From a virus, in IMG/VR virus record IMGVR_UViG_3300044641_004668, positions 1 to 33,885 of that record: 33,885 nucleotides of DNA, one strand, 5' to 3'. The position numbers were made by a program, and so were the translations under genes. Shown here in pieces: positions 21,760-30,482 of the stretch. Position 1 is the stretch's first letter. Each line of letters opens with the position of its first letter. Below the pieces are notes generated by a model, which was given only the letters and a program-made list of their open reading frames with translations, ran no database searches and had not been told where the DNA came from.

Positions 21760-24447
21760 ATGAAACCGACACCAAACACCTTCTTCTGCGGCACCCAATA
21801 TGGGAAAGTCCGACAAGCCGATGCCCAAAACTGGGGTGAGTTCTTCGATAAATACCTCGCAACCCCGATTCCCTTGGAAGTTACCCGCGCCCAATACGCC
21901 CAACTAGGGGACAAGGAGAAGAAAGCAGTCAAGAAGGTGCCTTATTATACCTCTGCCAGATTTGCCCTTCCAGTCAGCGACAGACAAACCCAGCACGCCG
22001 TAGCCTGCTCACTGGTCACATTGGACATCGACGATGCCGCCCCCGCCTCTTATCTTCTGGAAAACCTCCCCTTGGTCGAGTCCACCCTAGCCAAGCTCAA
22101 CTACAGCCTCCACCACACCACCTCATCCACCCCAGCGCATCCCCGCCTCCGTCTGGTGGTAGAAGCCCAAGACATCCCGCTCACCCGATACCCCGCAGCA
22201 GTTCACACCCTCCAGCAGATGCTCAACTTGGAGCGCATCGACCCCTCCAGCGACAAAATGGTTCAGCCAATGTACCGCCCGTCCCGCTTCTTGGACGACG
22301 ACCCCGCCAAATCCAGCCCAATCATTCTGGTAGCCAAAGACGGTTCCCCCTTCACCGAGGACATGATCTCAGGAGAACGCCAGACTGGGGCCAACCGCGT
22401 CCCCCCACGCCCCGCATTAGAGGACACAGACGACCCCGACGAACTCGACAACCTCCGCAACCCCGTGGACGACATCACCCTCGCCACGGTATCCAGCACC
22501 CTCTCCCATCTCGATCCCGACATGGACTATGCCCCATGGCTGGCCGTTGCCGCAGGACTCAAGCACCAGTTCCACAACACCCCCGAAGAAGAGGAAGCCT
22601 TCAACCTCTTCAACGACTGGAGCGCACAAGGACAGAAGTACACCACCTTGGAAGAGACACGCGCAAAGTGGGACAGCTTCGCCCACACCCCCAAAGGCCG
22701 CGCCCCAGCAACCTTTCGATCCGTCCTCCACATGGCCAAGGAAGCCGGATATGTCCCGCCCCCCGTTCTGCCTATCCCCCTGGAAAAGATGCCCCGTTCC
22801 GCCAAGGAACTCATTGAGCTTACGCTCAACCAAATGGCGGCACATCCGAAACGCAGCAAGACCGAAGAGGCGATGGCCCTCAACGACCTATCCCGCACAC
22901 TCAAGAAGATTCACAAGGAGGACATCACCCAAGCCACCCTGCAACGCGACCTCAAAGCCAAACGTGAGGAACTCCGCGCCCAGCACTACGCCGCGCAACG
23001 GGCCGAAGCTATCGCCCAGAACGATGGTGAGTTCCCCGTGCCCGACTGGGTAGCCCCGTTCGTCTACATCTCCGCAACCGAGAAATTCTACGACAAGGAC
23101 AAAGGAGTTGCCTATTCCGCCCGTGCGTTCAACGCCACCTTCTCCAGAGAACTCACGCCGACAGCCGAGGATGTGGACGACCCCGCACAGCTTTCCCGTC
23201 CCCGTGTCCTGCCAACAGACTATGCCACCAATGAGATTCGCATCCCCGCAGTGGTGGACTTCATCTACTCTCCGGCGCACCCGAAGATGTCCCTCATCGA
23301 GAACAACGGCTCACTCTACATCAACAGCTACAAACCCTCATACGCCCCCGCCGACCCATCCACCGCCCAAGTCTGCGGTGAAGCTCTCACCCGCCATCTC
23401 GCCAACATCATCGCGGAACCAGAGCATCAGCGCACCCTACTCGACTGGTTCGCGTACAACGTCCAGAACCCAGGGCAGAAGATCATGTGGGCACCCCTCA
23501 TCGGCGGGGGCCAAGGCATCGGCAAGACCCTGCTCCTGCACATCATGAGCGCAGCCCTTGGCGAGTCCAACGTCTACGCCATGGATGGCAGCAGTCTCTT
23601 CAGTTCGTATAACGAGTGGGCGCAAGGGCATCAACTCATCGCCGTGGAGGAGGTGCGTGTTCACAGCAAGTCCCGCTACATGGCCATGGACAAGCTCAAG
23701 CCCCTCATAACCAATCGGACGGTGGAAATCACCCAGAAGTATCAGGACAACAGGTGTGTCCCGAACATTACGAACTACATCTTCTTCTCCAACGCCCACG
23801 ATGCCTTGGCCATCGACGACAGCAACAGACGCTACTTCGTCATCCAGTCACCCCTGCAAACGCGCAACGAGGTGGCAACTTTGGGGGGAGAGTCCTACTT
23901 CGCCCCGATCTACAAGCTCATCAATGACCACCCTGGCGGGTTCCGCGCCTTCCTCCTCAACCACGCTATCTCCCCGACCTTCGACCCCAACGGCACGGCC
24001 CCCAAAACTAAATACATGGACGACCTCATCGAATCCTCCGCCAACGACCTGACCGCACTCGTCCGTCAGATCATCAGTGACAATGATAACCCGCTCATCG
24101 GCAGCGACCTGATCAGCTTCGATAAGTTGCGCAGCATCATCCAGGAGGAGTCTCTGCCATGCCACATCCAGCAACTCCGCAGCACCTTAACCTTGGAAGG
24201 CTATCGCCTCCATGGGAGACTCCGCGTAGACGATGGCAACAGGCATCGGGTATGGATTCACAAGGACGCACTCCAGTCCATCCCCGACCCCGCCGCAACC
24301 CTGAAGGCCCGAGTCGCCGCATCCCTCGACACCGCAGCCCGTGACCACTTCAACGAACAAAGTGAGTTCAAGGAGCAAAGCGACTTCCAATCCGAACCCG
24401 ACACAACCACATCAACACTACAACAAGAGATCGACGAACTGCTATGA
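21760..24447 (+). CDS. Primase-helicase fusion (AEP-type primase, SF3 helicase)
   Basis: Start taken at ATG 21760 (MKPTPNTFFCGTQYGK, 895 residues); the frame opens at 21703. The N-terminal third looks like an archaeo-eukaryotic primase with LDIDD at 88-92 and a later H-P-R-L-R-L-V-V strand. A middle region (DPDMDYAPWLAVAAGLKHQF...FNLFNDWSAQGQKY) is PriCT-like. The C-terminal half is an SF3 helicase: Walker A GGGQGIGKT near 582-590, Walker B IAVEEV near 627-632, the SNRRYF arginine region near 686-692. It primes and unwinds at the phage origin. The tail is polar and ends in a short EIDELL helix. It follows the iteron region, as expected for an initiator. Confidence 0.9.
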   Translation: MKPTPNTFFCGTQYGKVRQADAQNWGEFFDKYLATPIPLEVTRAQYAQLGDKEKKAVKKVPYYTSARFALPVSDRQTQHAVACSLVTLDIDDAAPASYLLENLPLVESTLAKLNYSLHHTTSSTPAHPRLRLVVEAQDIPLTRYPAAVHTLQQMLNLERIDPSSDKMVQPMYRPSRFLDDDPAKSSPIILVAKDGSPFTEDMISGERQTGANRVPPRPALEDTDDPDELDNLRNPVDDITLATVSSTLSHLDPDMDYAPWLAVAAGLKHQFHNTPEEEEAFNLFNDWSAQGQKYTTLEETRAKWDSFAHTPKGRAPATFRSVLHMAKEAGYVPPPVLPIPLEKMPRSAKELIELTLNQMAAHPKRSKTEEAMALNDLSRTLKKIHKEDITQATLQRDLKAKREELRAQHYAAQRAEAIAQNDGEFPVPDWVAPFVYISATEKFYDKDKGVAYSARAFNATFSRELTPTAEDVDDPAQLSRPRVLPTDYATNEIRIPAVVDFIYSPAHPKMSLIENNGSLYINSYKPSYAPADPSTAQVCGEALTRHLANIIAEPEHQRTLLDWFAYNVQNPGQKIMWAPLIGGGQGIGKTLLLHIMSAALGESNVYAMDGSSLFSSYNEWAQGHQLIAVEEVRVHSKSRYMAMDKLKPLITNRTVEITQKYQDNRCVPNITNYIFFSNAHDALAIDDSNRRYFVIQSPLQTRNEVATLGGESYFAPIYKLINDHPGGFRAFLLNHAISPTFDPNGTAPKTKYMDDLIESSANDLTALVRQIISDNDNPLIGSDLISFDKLRSIIQEESLPCHIQQLRSTLTLEGYRLHGRLRVDDGNRHRVWIHKDALQSIPDPAATLKARVAASLDTAARDHFNEQSEFKEQSDFQSEPDTTTSTLQQEIDELL

Positions 24448-24752
24448 GTTACATCAACCACAGACAAATCCGAGAAGAACAGGAAGGCCCATGCAACTGG
24501 GTCACACGAATGCTCCGCAGGTGGGAGTGGCATAAACGGGAGCGCGACATCAAGCGCAACTGTGGATGCGTGACGTACTGCCCCAAGTGCCACGATATGC
24601 TCAACGACCAAGCTCATTGGCTGGCGAGCAACGGCGACGGACTGGGAACATACAAATGCCGCCTCTGTGGAAACGTCAGCGAATGGAACTTCGGAATCAC
24701 CCCTGGGGCATTGCTGATCTGGTCATCCCACACCGAATCAGAGAAAAAGTAA
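24444..24752 (+). CDS. Zinc-ribbon protein, 102 residues
   Basis: The start overlaps the primase-helicase stop by four bases (ATGA), so the two are co-translated. The product has a basic helical N-terminus (WVTRMLRRWEWHKRERDIKRN) and two Cys pairs, C-x-C-x4-C-x2-C and C-x2-C (CPKC and CRLC), separated by about 27 residues, forming a ribbon. Such small proteins often assist replication or transcription; the partner is likely DNA or the primase, by inference. Confidence 0.75.
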   Translation: MSYINHRQIREEQEGPCNWVTRMLRRWEWHKRERDIKRNCGCVTYCPKCHDMLNDQAHWLASNGDGLGTYKCRLCGNVSEWNFGITPGALLIWSSHTESEKK

Positions 24753-24760
24753 ATCCCCGT

Positions 24761-24789
24761 TTGACATCCTGTTCAGTTTCTGAAATACT
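24761..24789 (+). promoter_or_regulatory. Sigma-70 type promoter
   Basis: TTGACA (24761-24766), 17-base spacer, AATACT (24784-24789). The -35 is perfect and the -10 matches 4 of 6. Start expected near 24797, then a 27-base CA-rich leader to ATG 24824. No hairpin at +1 here, unlike 27.3 and 31.2 kb. Confidence 0.65.
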
Positions 24790-24823
24790 AGCCGCTCACA
24801 TCCACAAACACAACAACACCCAC

Positions 24824-25195
24824 ATGAAAAACGAACACACCTCAATTCAGAACTTCCCACAGGTCGAACATGACGGCAAAATCGCCGTTCTCCATGCCCC
24901 CCGTTTCGGCGCAGGCTGGTCTACCTGGAACGACAACGACATCGCTCTCCTGTTGATGACGCACCGCGAACTTGTGGAAGCAGTGCAGCATGAGAAAGAC
25001 AGCGCAGTAATCCGCGAAATCGCAGAACGCCTTGTGCGCGAAGCAAAAGGAAACCCTGAAGAATACGTTTGCGCCCTCGCAGCCGATGATCTCAAAATTG
25101 AGTGGATCGACAAAGGATCACAATTTGAAGTTGAAGAGTATGATGGGTCAGAGACGATCCACGTCATCGGACGGCGCAAGTACTTCACCGTCTAA
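24824..25195 (+). CDS. Hypothetical protein, 123 residues
   Basis: Begins MKNEHTSIQNFPQVEHDGKIAVLHAPRFGAGWSTWNDNDIALLLMTHRELVEAVQ after leader CACAACAACACCCAC. Helices in the middle (KDSAVIREIAERLVREAKGNPEEYVCALAADDLKIEWIDKGSQFEVEEYDGSE) and a beta-like end (THVIGRRKYFTV type). The pattern G-x-G-W-STWN, E-x-x-Y, and K-x-x-F-x-I-x-E-Y-D-G-x-E resembles small phage proteins of unknown function. It has its own promoter. Confidence 0.72.
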   Translation: MKNEHTSIQNFPQVEHDGKIAVLHAPRFGAGWSTWNDNDIALLLMTHRELVEAVQHEKDSAVIREIAERLVREAKGNPEEYVCALAADDLKIEWIDKGSQFEVEEYDGSETIHVIGRRKYFTV

Positions 25196-25222
25196 CCCCC
25201 AACACATACCCACATCAAAAAC

Positions 25223-25960
25223 ATGACATTTCACCCCCACACCGCGATACCCACAACCCAACCACTTCAGCGAAGCTTATATGAGCAACGCGAATACCCA
25301 GACCACAAACCACTGATCAACATGAACACACTACGTTCCCTCCTCACAGACATCATCGAAGTCATCGACACCCTTGAATCCCTCAAGTCCCCAAAGGTTG
25401 AAAAGATGGACAGCAATTACTACGTCCCGAAACCCCTGACCCCCGATGAGGCATTCCCGCAACAGACCTTCGGAGGAACAGGTATCGACCTGATCACCAC
25501 AGAGTTTGCACAGAAAGTGGCCGAAGCACTGGAGAGCGCAAACCTTGGCGAAGTCACCGCCGTGTCTGAGCATGGCATCGTGGTTCAGACGGAGAAGGAG
25601 CAGGATTCCGACCCAGAGGAGAACGCCCACAACGCCGCCATGTTCACGCCGGAAGCTGAAAATGAGATCGCGGCTGCGGCTGCGGAGCTTTCGGCCTTCC
25701 CAGAACCTGCCCCCACCCCCGCCCCTGAGCCAGAGAAGAAGCCAGTCCGCAAACCCCGTGCGCCCAAAGCCCCCAAGCCCGAACCAGTGGACATCGGCGC
25801 AGTCCGTCAGGATGTGGCTGAAGTCATCTCAGTCATGGTCACAGAGGGCAAGAAGGACATCATCAAGTCCATCCTCGCAACCTACGGCGTTGACCGCGCT
25901 CGCGAACTGCCAGACGACAAGGTGGAGAACTTCCTCAACGACCTCAGAACCCCATTGTAA
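25223..25960 (+). CDS. Hypothetical replication-linked protein, 245 residues
   Basis: Start 25223 follows the CCCACATCAAAAAC leader; an internal ATG at 25322 (MNTLRSLLTDIIEVIDTLE) is an alternative. The N-terminal half is acidic and helical. A linker of Ala/Pro/Glu/Lys (AAAAAELSAFPEPAPTPAPEPEKKP) joins a C-terminal domain (about 60 residues, VRQDVAEVISVMVTEGKKDIIKSILATYGVDRARELPDDKVENFLNDL) of a kind found at the ends of phage replication or ssDNA-related proteins. It sits directly before the DUF2800 and DUF2815 genes, so a recombination role is likely but unproven. Confidence 0.65.
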   Translation: MTFHPHTAIPTTQPLQRSLYEQREYPDHKPLINMNTLRSLLTDIIEVIDTLESLKSPKVEKMDSNYYVPKPLTPDEAFPQQTFGGTGIDLITTEFAQKVAEALESANLGEVTAVSEHGIVVQTEKEQDSDPEENAHNAAMFTPEAENEIAAAAAELSAFPEPAPTPAPEPEKKPVRKPRAPKAPKPEPVDIGAVRQDVAEVISVMVTEGKKDIIKSILATYGVDRARELPDDKVENFLNDLRTPL

Positions 25961-25965
25961 CACAC

Positions 25966-27252
25966 ATGACACCCACAACACAACCAGCCCAACACGGCAC
26001 ACGCAAACATTCCAGCCTCGCCCCAAGCAAAGCGGCGACTTGGACGGTTTGCACAGCATCTCCCGCCTACTTGGAGGACAACGCCTACCGCATCGTGGAG
26101 CGCAGTTCCCGCTACGCTGACGAAGGCACCAAAGCTCATGAGGTGTGCGATGCCCTGATGAAGGGCCAGCCCATCCCTGCGGGAGCAAACGAGGAGATGA
26201 TCAAGCACGGCAAAGCCTACCGCGACTTCTGCGCCAGCCTGCACAAGGACAACTTTGTCATTCCGACGTTCGTGGAGCTTGCCGTGCCTCTGTTCTACCG
26301 TCCGCAGGATGAGGGTCATGTGGATTACCTGTTGTTCCAGCACACGCTCAACAGGATCGACGTGGTGGACTTCAAGTACGGTGCGGGCGTCAAAGTCCAT
26401 GCCGACCACAACAGGCAGATGAGCATCTACGCACGCAGCGCAATCGAGGAATACGACCTCGACGGCTGGGTGCGCGACGACACACTCATCCGGCTGCACA
26501 TCTTCCAGCCCCGTTGCCGCGATCTCTTGGACGACTTCGACGACCTCACCATCGAGTCCAGCGACAACCCCAACGCCCCGAAAGGCGTTGAGTCCACTTG
26601 GGAGATCACATGGGACAAATTCAGGCTGTTCACCGAAAAGGAGATTGGCGTCCCCGCACAACTGATTCAGGACAACACTACCCACCTGCTGAAGTTCGTG
26701 GCTTCTGAGTCCACCTGCAAATGGTGTCCCGCATCCTCCTTCTGCGATACCCGTGTTGCTGCTCTTGCCGTCAACGCGCCAGTCATCATCCAGATGATGC
26801 AGCCCGCGCCCCTCTCACCCACCCCGCCGGAGGAGATCACCGACGACAAGCTGGCGCAGATTCTCCGTCACGCCCCAGACCTCAAGAAGTGGCTCGCCAC
26901 CTGCGAGGAGTATGCGTTCAATCGTGCCGTGTCAGGGAACGCCCTCCCAGGGACAAAGCTCATCGCCGGAAGAGGTTCACGCAAGTGGACGGATGAGGAT
27001 GCAGCGGCTACCATTCTGGAGAGTGCCAACGTGGAACCCTACGACAAGAAAATCATCAGCCCCTTCAACGCTGAAAAGCTGCTCAAGGAGGCTGGCATCG
27101 ACAAGAAGGACTTCCACGCCCAAGCCTTGGACAAGCTCACCCAGCGCATCGCCGGAGGCCCGAAGCTGACCTCCATCGCAGACCCCCGCCCTGAGTGGAA
27201 ACCATCCGTGGACGCGCTCACCGAGTTCACCGTCATCGAAGAATCAGAGTAG
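25966..27252 (+). CDS. RecB/Cas4-like exonuclease, DUF2800
   Basis: The 428-residue protein has a PD-(D/E)xK nuclease core: E-G-H-V-D-Y (D near 119), then D132-V-V-D135-F-K137. Four cysteines suit a Fe-S cluster as in Cas4/AddB: C29 at the N-terminus and C251-x2-C254-x5-C260 (CKWCPASSFC). The family is DUF2800, common in phage recombination modules. It likely trims DNA ends for annealing. Gene order is followed by the DUF2815 ssDNA-binding protein, which supports pairing in one pathway. The C-terminal third (WLATCEEYAFNRAVSG...RGSRKWTDEDAA) is the usual DUF2800 tail. Confidence 0.85.
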   Translation: MTPTTQPAQHGTRKHSSLAPSKAATWTVCTASPAYLEDNAYRIVERSSRYADEGTKAHEVCDALMKGQPIPAGANEEMIKHGKAYRDFCASLHKDNFVIPTFVELAVPLFYRPQDEGHVDYLLFQHTLNRIDVVDFKYGAGVKVHADHNRQMSIYARSAIEEYDLDGWVRDDTLIRLHIFQPRCRDLLDDFDDLTIESSDNPNAPKGVESTWEITWDKFRLFTEKEIGVPAQLIQDNTTHLLKFVASESTCKWCPASSFCDTRVAALAVNAPVIIQMMQPAPLSPTPPEEITDDKLAQILRHAPDLKKWLATCEEYAFNRAVSGNALPGTKLIAGRGSRKWTDEDAAATILESANVEPYDKKIISPFNAEKLLKEAGIDKKDFHAQALDKLTQRIAGGPKLTSIADPRPEWKPSVDALTEFTVIEESE

Positions 27253-27281
27253 TTGCCGCAGATAATATTTCAAAAATTGAA

Positions 27282-27309
27282 TTGACTCTACCCCCGCTTT
27301 CCCCATAAT
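27282..27309 (+). promoter_or_regulatory. Promoter for the DUF2815 gene
   Basis: TTGACT (27282-27287), 16-base spacer, CATAAT (27304-27309, 5 of 6). It is preceded by AAATTGAATTGAC, a 13-base string shared with the promoter at 31163. Start near 27318, where a hairpin begins. Confidence 0.65.
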
Positions 27310-27317
27310 CCAATTTC

Positions 27318-27331
27318 GCCTGACAGCAGGC
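27318..27331 (+). other. 5' hairpin at the predicted +1
   Basis: GCCTG-ACAG-CAGGC is a perfect 5-bp stem with 4-base loop, starting 36 bases after the -35 box start. It precedes a 38-base A/C-rich leader (AATAACACAAACCAAACATAAC) to ATG 27370. Confidence 0.55.
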
Positions 27332-27369
27332 AATAACACAAACCAAACATAACCACAGACATCCCCTCT

Positions 27370-27921
27370 ATGAGTAACCAAACAACCGATCCGTCCAAGG
27401 TGCGCCTTAAAAACGTGCGCCTCTCATTCCCCCAACTGTTCGTCGCCAAAAGCGTCAACGGTAGCGAACCCAAGTTCTCCTGCTCTTTCCTCTTGGACAA
27501 GTCAGCGGACAAGGCGCAAATCCAAACCCTCGCCAACGCCATCGAGGAGTGCAAAAAGGCCAAGTGGGGCGCAACCCTGCCCAAGGGCATCAAGGTGTGC
27601 CTCCACGAAGGCTCCAGCAAGGAGTTCGACGGGTATGACGAAACCAATATGTTCGTCAGCACCTCCTCGTCCCGCCGCCCCGTGGTGGTTGACCGTGATC
27701 TCCAGCCGCTGACCGCAGCCGACAACAAACCCTATGCTGGGTCGTTCTGCAATGCGACGATTCGCCTCTGGGCGCAAGACAACCAGTTCGGTAAGCGTGT
27801 GAACGCTGAAGTTCTGGCCGTGCAGTTCAGCAAGGACGGCGAAGCCTTTGGCGGCAGCACCCCAGTGGTGGCTGAGAACGAGTTCACCACCCTCGACGAC
27901 GACGACGAGGACTTGACCTAA
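27370..27921 (+). CDS. ssDNA-binding protein, DUF2815 family
   Basis: The 183-residue protein has the DUF2815 pattern: V-R-L-x-N-V-R-L-S-F-P near residues 10-20, a beta-barrel-type core (SCSFLLDKS, GIKVCLHEGSS, CNATIRLWAQDN, KRVNAEVLAVQFSKDGEAFGG) and a strongly acidic C-terminus (DDDDEDLT). Proteins of this family bind single-stranded DNA like T7 Gp2.5. The acidic tail is typical of SSB-like partners that contact polymerase or nuclease. The gene has its own promoter and lies beside the DUF2800 exonuclease. Confidence 0.85.
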   Translation: MSNQTTDPSKVRLKNVRLSFPQLFVAKSVNGSEPKFSCSFLLDKSADKAQIQTLANAIEECKKAKWGATLPKGIKVCLHEGSSKEFDGYDETNMFVSTSSSRRPVVVDRDLQPLTAADNKPYAGSFCNATIRLWAQDNQFGKRVNAEVLAVQFSKDGEAFGGSTPVVAENEFTTLDDDDEDLT

Positions 27922-27957
27922 CCCCTCCCGTGTCCTGGGCATGACAGAAACTGCCCT

Positions 27958-28027
27958 CCTCCCCTCGCCCAGTCGGCCCTACTCTGTCTAACTCCTGCGG
28001 GAGTTCTAGCCTTCGGGCGAGGAGAGG
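27958..28027 (+). ncRNA. Large structured RNA element in the 5' leader of the polymerase pair
   Basis: CCTCCCCTCGCCC (27958-27970) pairs with GGGCGAGGAGAGG (28015-28027), 12 of 13 bases. Inside is a second hairpin AACTCC-TGCG-GGAGTT (27990-28005), with GGC/GCC and TA pairs between. It resembles an extended stem or a tRNA-like fold, but the anticodon and TpsiC arms of a tRNA are absent. It is followed by CCCTTTTC, so it may be a weak terminator or a processing site before the 69-residue gene and polymerase. Confidence 0.55.
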
Positions 28028-28059
28028 AAACCCTTTTCATAACCACATCCACACCACAC

Positions 28060-28269
28060 ATGACAATTACAATCCACATCAAAGACCCAGACACCATTGA
28101 CGACATCAAAGCCGTTGGTGCGCGTGATCTGCTGAAACACTTCCTGCCCCTTGCCCACATCCACGCCGACAGCATCCGTGTCCATGAACGCACTCCTGAA
28201 AACACTGCCAAGCTCAAACGTGGCGAGGAGTACAGCTACTACGAGGACACCTACACCACAATCGCATGA
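28060..28269 (+). CDS. Small hypothetical protein, 69 residues
   Basis: Starts after the ACCACATCCACACCACAC leader. Product MTITIHIKDPDTIDDIKAVGARDLLKHFLPLAHIHADSIRVHERTPENTAKLKRGEEYSYYEDTYTTIA, beta strand then helix. The stop overlaps the DNA polymerase start (ATGA), so it may be co-translated and help or regulate the polymerase. No known family. Confidence 0.68.
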   Translation: MTITIHIKDPDTIDDIKAVGARDLLKHFLPLAHIHADSIRVHERTPENTAKLKRGEEYSYYEDTYTTIA

Positions 28270-30263
28270 ACTACCATCTCGATTTCGAGACATACTCTGA
28301 GCCAGGCCTCAACTCCGTGGGCGTATATCGCTATGCCCGTGACCCCAGTTGCGAGGTTCTCTGCCTCGCCGTCTCCCGTGGTCACGAAAAGCCGTTGCTC
28401 TGGGTGCCTCCGGCCTACCAGCATCAACTCAGTTTCATCGACCCTATGGAGCAGATGGAAGCCCAAGAGATGCTCGTTGAGATGATGTCGGATGAAGCCA
28501 ACCTCGTCTACGCTCACAACGCCTCCTTTGAGTACGGCATCTGGAACGAGGTCATGGTCAAGCAGCACAAGTTCCGCCCGCTCAACCCGAAGCAGATGCG
28601 TTGCACTCAAGCCATGGCCCGCCGTGCCTGCATCCCTCAATCCCTCGCCAAGTGCGGAGCGTATCTGCAACTGGGCCAGAAGAAGGATGCCCGTGGCTCA
28701 ACCCTCATCCGCAAGTTCTGCATCCCGCAGAAGCCCGACAAGACACATGGAACCGTGTGGCGCAGATTCCCGCAGGACGATCCAGCCGCATTCAAGGAGT
28801 TCTGCGAGTACTGCGTTCAGGATGTTCGCACAGAACAGGAAGTTGAGAAAGCCCTCAAGCTGTTCGATGTGGGCGGTATCTCCCATGCTGCTTTCGTCTA
28901 CGACCTCATCATCAACGACGAGGGGTTCCCCGTGGACATCGAAGCCCTGAAAGCTGCCAGCCAGATGATTGACAACGAACTTGATCGGGTGCGTGGCGAG
29001 TTTATCAAGCTGACAGGACTCAACCCCACCCAGACGGCAGCAGTCACCATCTGGCTGCGTGAACGTGGCTACCAAGGTGAGGACTTGCGGGCATCCACCA
29101 TGGATGAAGAGATTGAGAACTGGGAACCGTGGACAAGCACGCTAGAAGCAGACGCACTCAAAGCACTGGAGTTGCGCCGTGTCATGTCCTACGCCGCAAC
29201 CAAGAAAGTGAAGTCGATGCTGGAGCTTGCTGGGCCGGATGACAATCGGGTGCGCGGAACTTTGTTCTATCACGGCGCGTCCACTGGGCGTTGGTCATCA
29301 ACGCTGGTGCAGCAGCAGAATATGAAGCGGTCAACAGATGAGTCCGAAGCCGCCTTCCACCACCTGCGTCAGGGGCTGAGTGCGGACACCTTGGAGTTGA
29401 TCCATGGCCCCATTCTAGAGACACTGGCATCCGGCATCCGGCACTTCATCAACGATGGCACCGAACCCCTCGACTCCGTGGACTATGCGGCAATCGAAGC
29501 CCGCATCGTTTGCTGGCTGGCAGGGCAGGAGGACGCACTGGACGAGTTTGCCCGCAACGTGGATCGCTACAAGACCATGGCGGCACGGATTTTCAAGATC
29601 AGGCCGGAGGATGTGACGAAGCCCCAGCGGTTTCTGGGCAAGCAGTCCGTTCTGGGCTGCGGCTACGGCATGGGAGCATCCAAGTTCCAAGGCACCTGCG
29701 CCAGCTACGGGGAGGATGTCCCGATGGACTTGGCAGAGCTTGCCGTGCAGACCTTCCGCAAGACGCACCGCAAAGTGGTGTCCCTCTGGTATGATCTGGA
29801 GCGTGCCTGCAAGAACGCCATCAATAACCCAGGCAGCAAACACACCGTGGGCAAACTAGAAGTGTTCACATTGGCCACCGCAGGACGCAGGTTCTTGATG
29901 ATCAAGCTGCCCAGCAAACGTCACCTGTCCTTCCCCGATCCCGCGATTGAGGACGACCAGATCACGTTCTACGGGCAGATTCCGAAGAAACAAATCTGGG
30001 GCCGAATCTCAACGTACGGGGGCAAACTGGTGGAGAATGTCACCCAGGCAGTTGCCGCAGACGTGATGACTATGGGAACAGCCAACGCCATCAAAGCGGG
30101 ACACAAGATTGTCATGCTCGTCCACGATGAAGCCGTTCGCCTCACCCGTGGTTCCCCGCACAGTCTCGACCATTTCACCAAGTGCCTCACCGATATGCCT
30201 GAGTGGGCATCTGGGTTGCCTTTGGCAGCAGAAGGAGCAACCATCGAGTTCTACAAGAAATAA
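28266..30263 (+). CDS. Family A DNA polymerase with 3'-5' exonuclease
   Basis: The 665-residue protein opens with a DnaQ-like proofreading domain: Exo I DFETYSE at 6-12, Exo II AHNASFEYGIW near 83-93, Exo III YCVQDVRTE near 181-189. The polymerase part carries motif A DSVDYAAIEARI near 402-413, motif B RFLGKQSVLGCGYGMG near 455-470 and motif C VMLVHDEA near 616-623. It copies the phage genome. The length matches phage Pol A without the 5'-3' nuclease domain. All catalytic aspartates look intact. It shares a 4-base overlap with the upstream 69-residue gene. Confidence 0.95.
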   Translation: MNYHLDFETYSEPGLNSVGVYRYARDPSCEVLCLAVSRGHEKPLLWVPPAYQHQLSFIDPMEQMEAQEMLVEMMSDEANLVYAHNASFEYGIWNEVMVKQHKFRPLNPKQMRCTQAMARRACIPQSLAKCGAYLQLGQKKDARGSTLIRKFCIPQKPDKTHGTVWRRFPQDDPAAFKEFCEYCVQDVRTEQEVEKALKLFDVGGISHAAFVYDLIINDEGFPVDIEALKAASQMIDNELDRVRGEFIKLTGLNPTQTAAVTIWLRERGYQGEDLRASTMDEEIENWEPWTSTLEADALKALELRRVMSYAATKKVKSMLELAGPDDNRVRGTLFYHGASTGRWSSTLVQQQNMKRSTDESEAAFHHLRQGLSADTLELIHGPILETLASGIRHFINDGTEPLDSVDYAAIEARIVCWLAGQEDALDEFARNVDRYKTMAARIFKIRPEDVTKPQRFLGKQSVLGCGYGMGASKFQGTCASYGEDVPMDLAELAVQTFRKTHRKVVSLWYDLERACKNAINNPGSKHTVGKLEVFTLATAGRRFLMIKLPSKRHLSFPDPAIEDDQITFYGQIPKKQIWGRISTYGGKLVENVTQAVAADVMTMGTANAIKAGHKIVMLVHDEAVRLTRGSPHSLDHFTKCLTDMPEWASGLPLAAEGATIEFYKK

Positions 30264-30266
30264 CAC

Positions 30267-30482
30267 ATGAAAAAACCACCAAACTTCAACTCCTGGACCA
30301 CTCTCCAGCCATCCGTCAAACGCGCATCCATGCAAGATGTATATGACATGATCACACACGAATCCAACGGCCTGAAACGCTCATACATCCTCAAGCGTCT
30401 CGTTTCCGCTTTTCTCTCAAAATACCGCGCTCAACTCCACAAAACTCACATCAAATCCACAACCAAGAAAGCAAAGCCATGA
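30267..30482 (+). CDS. Small basic hypothetical protein, 71 residues
   Basis: Starts three bases after the polymerase stop (TAACACATG). The product (MKKPPNFNSWTTLQPSVKRASMQDVYDMITHESNGLKRSYILKRLVSAFLSKYRAQLHKTH...) is basic and helical. Its stop overlaps the next start by four bases. Unknown function; a DNA-binding accessory of the polymerase is possible from charge and place only. Confidence 0.66.
   Translation: MKKPPNFNSWTTLQPSVKRASMQDVYDMITHESNGLKRSYILKRLVSAFLSKYRAQLHKTHIKSTTKKAKP

Noticed and set aside
27958-28027. tRNA-like fold
   Set aside because: An acceptor-like stem is present but no D, anticodon or T arm with conserved bases; treated as a structured RNA instead.
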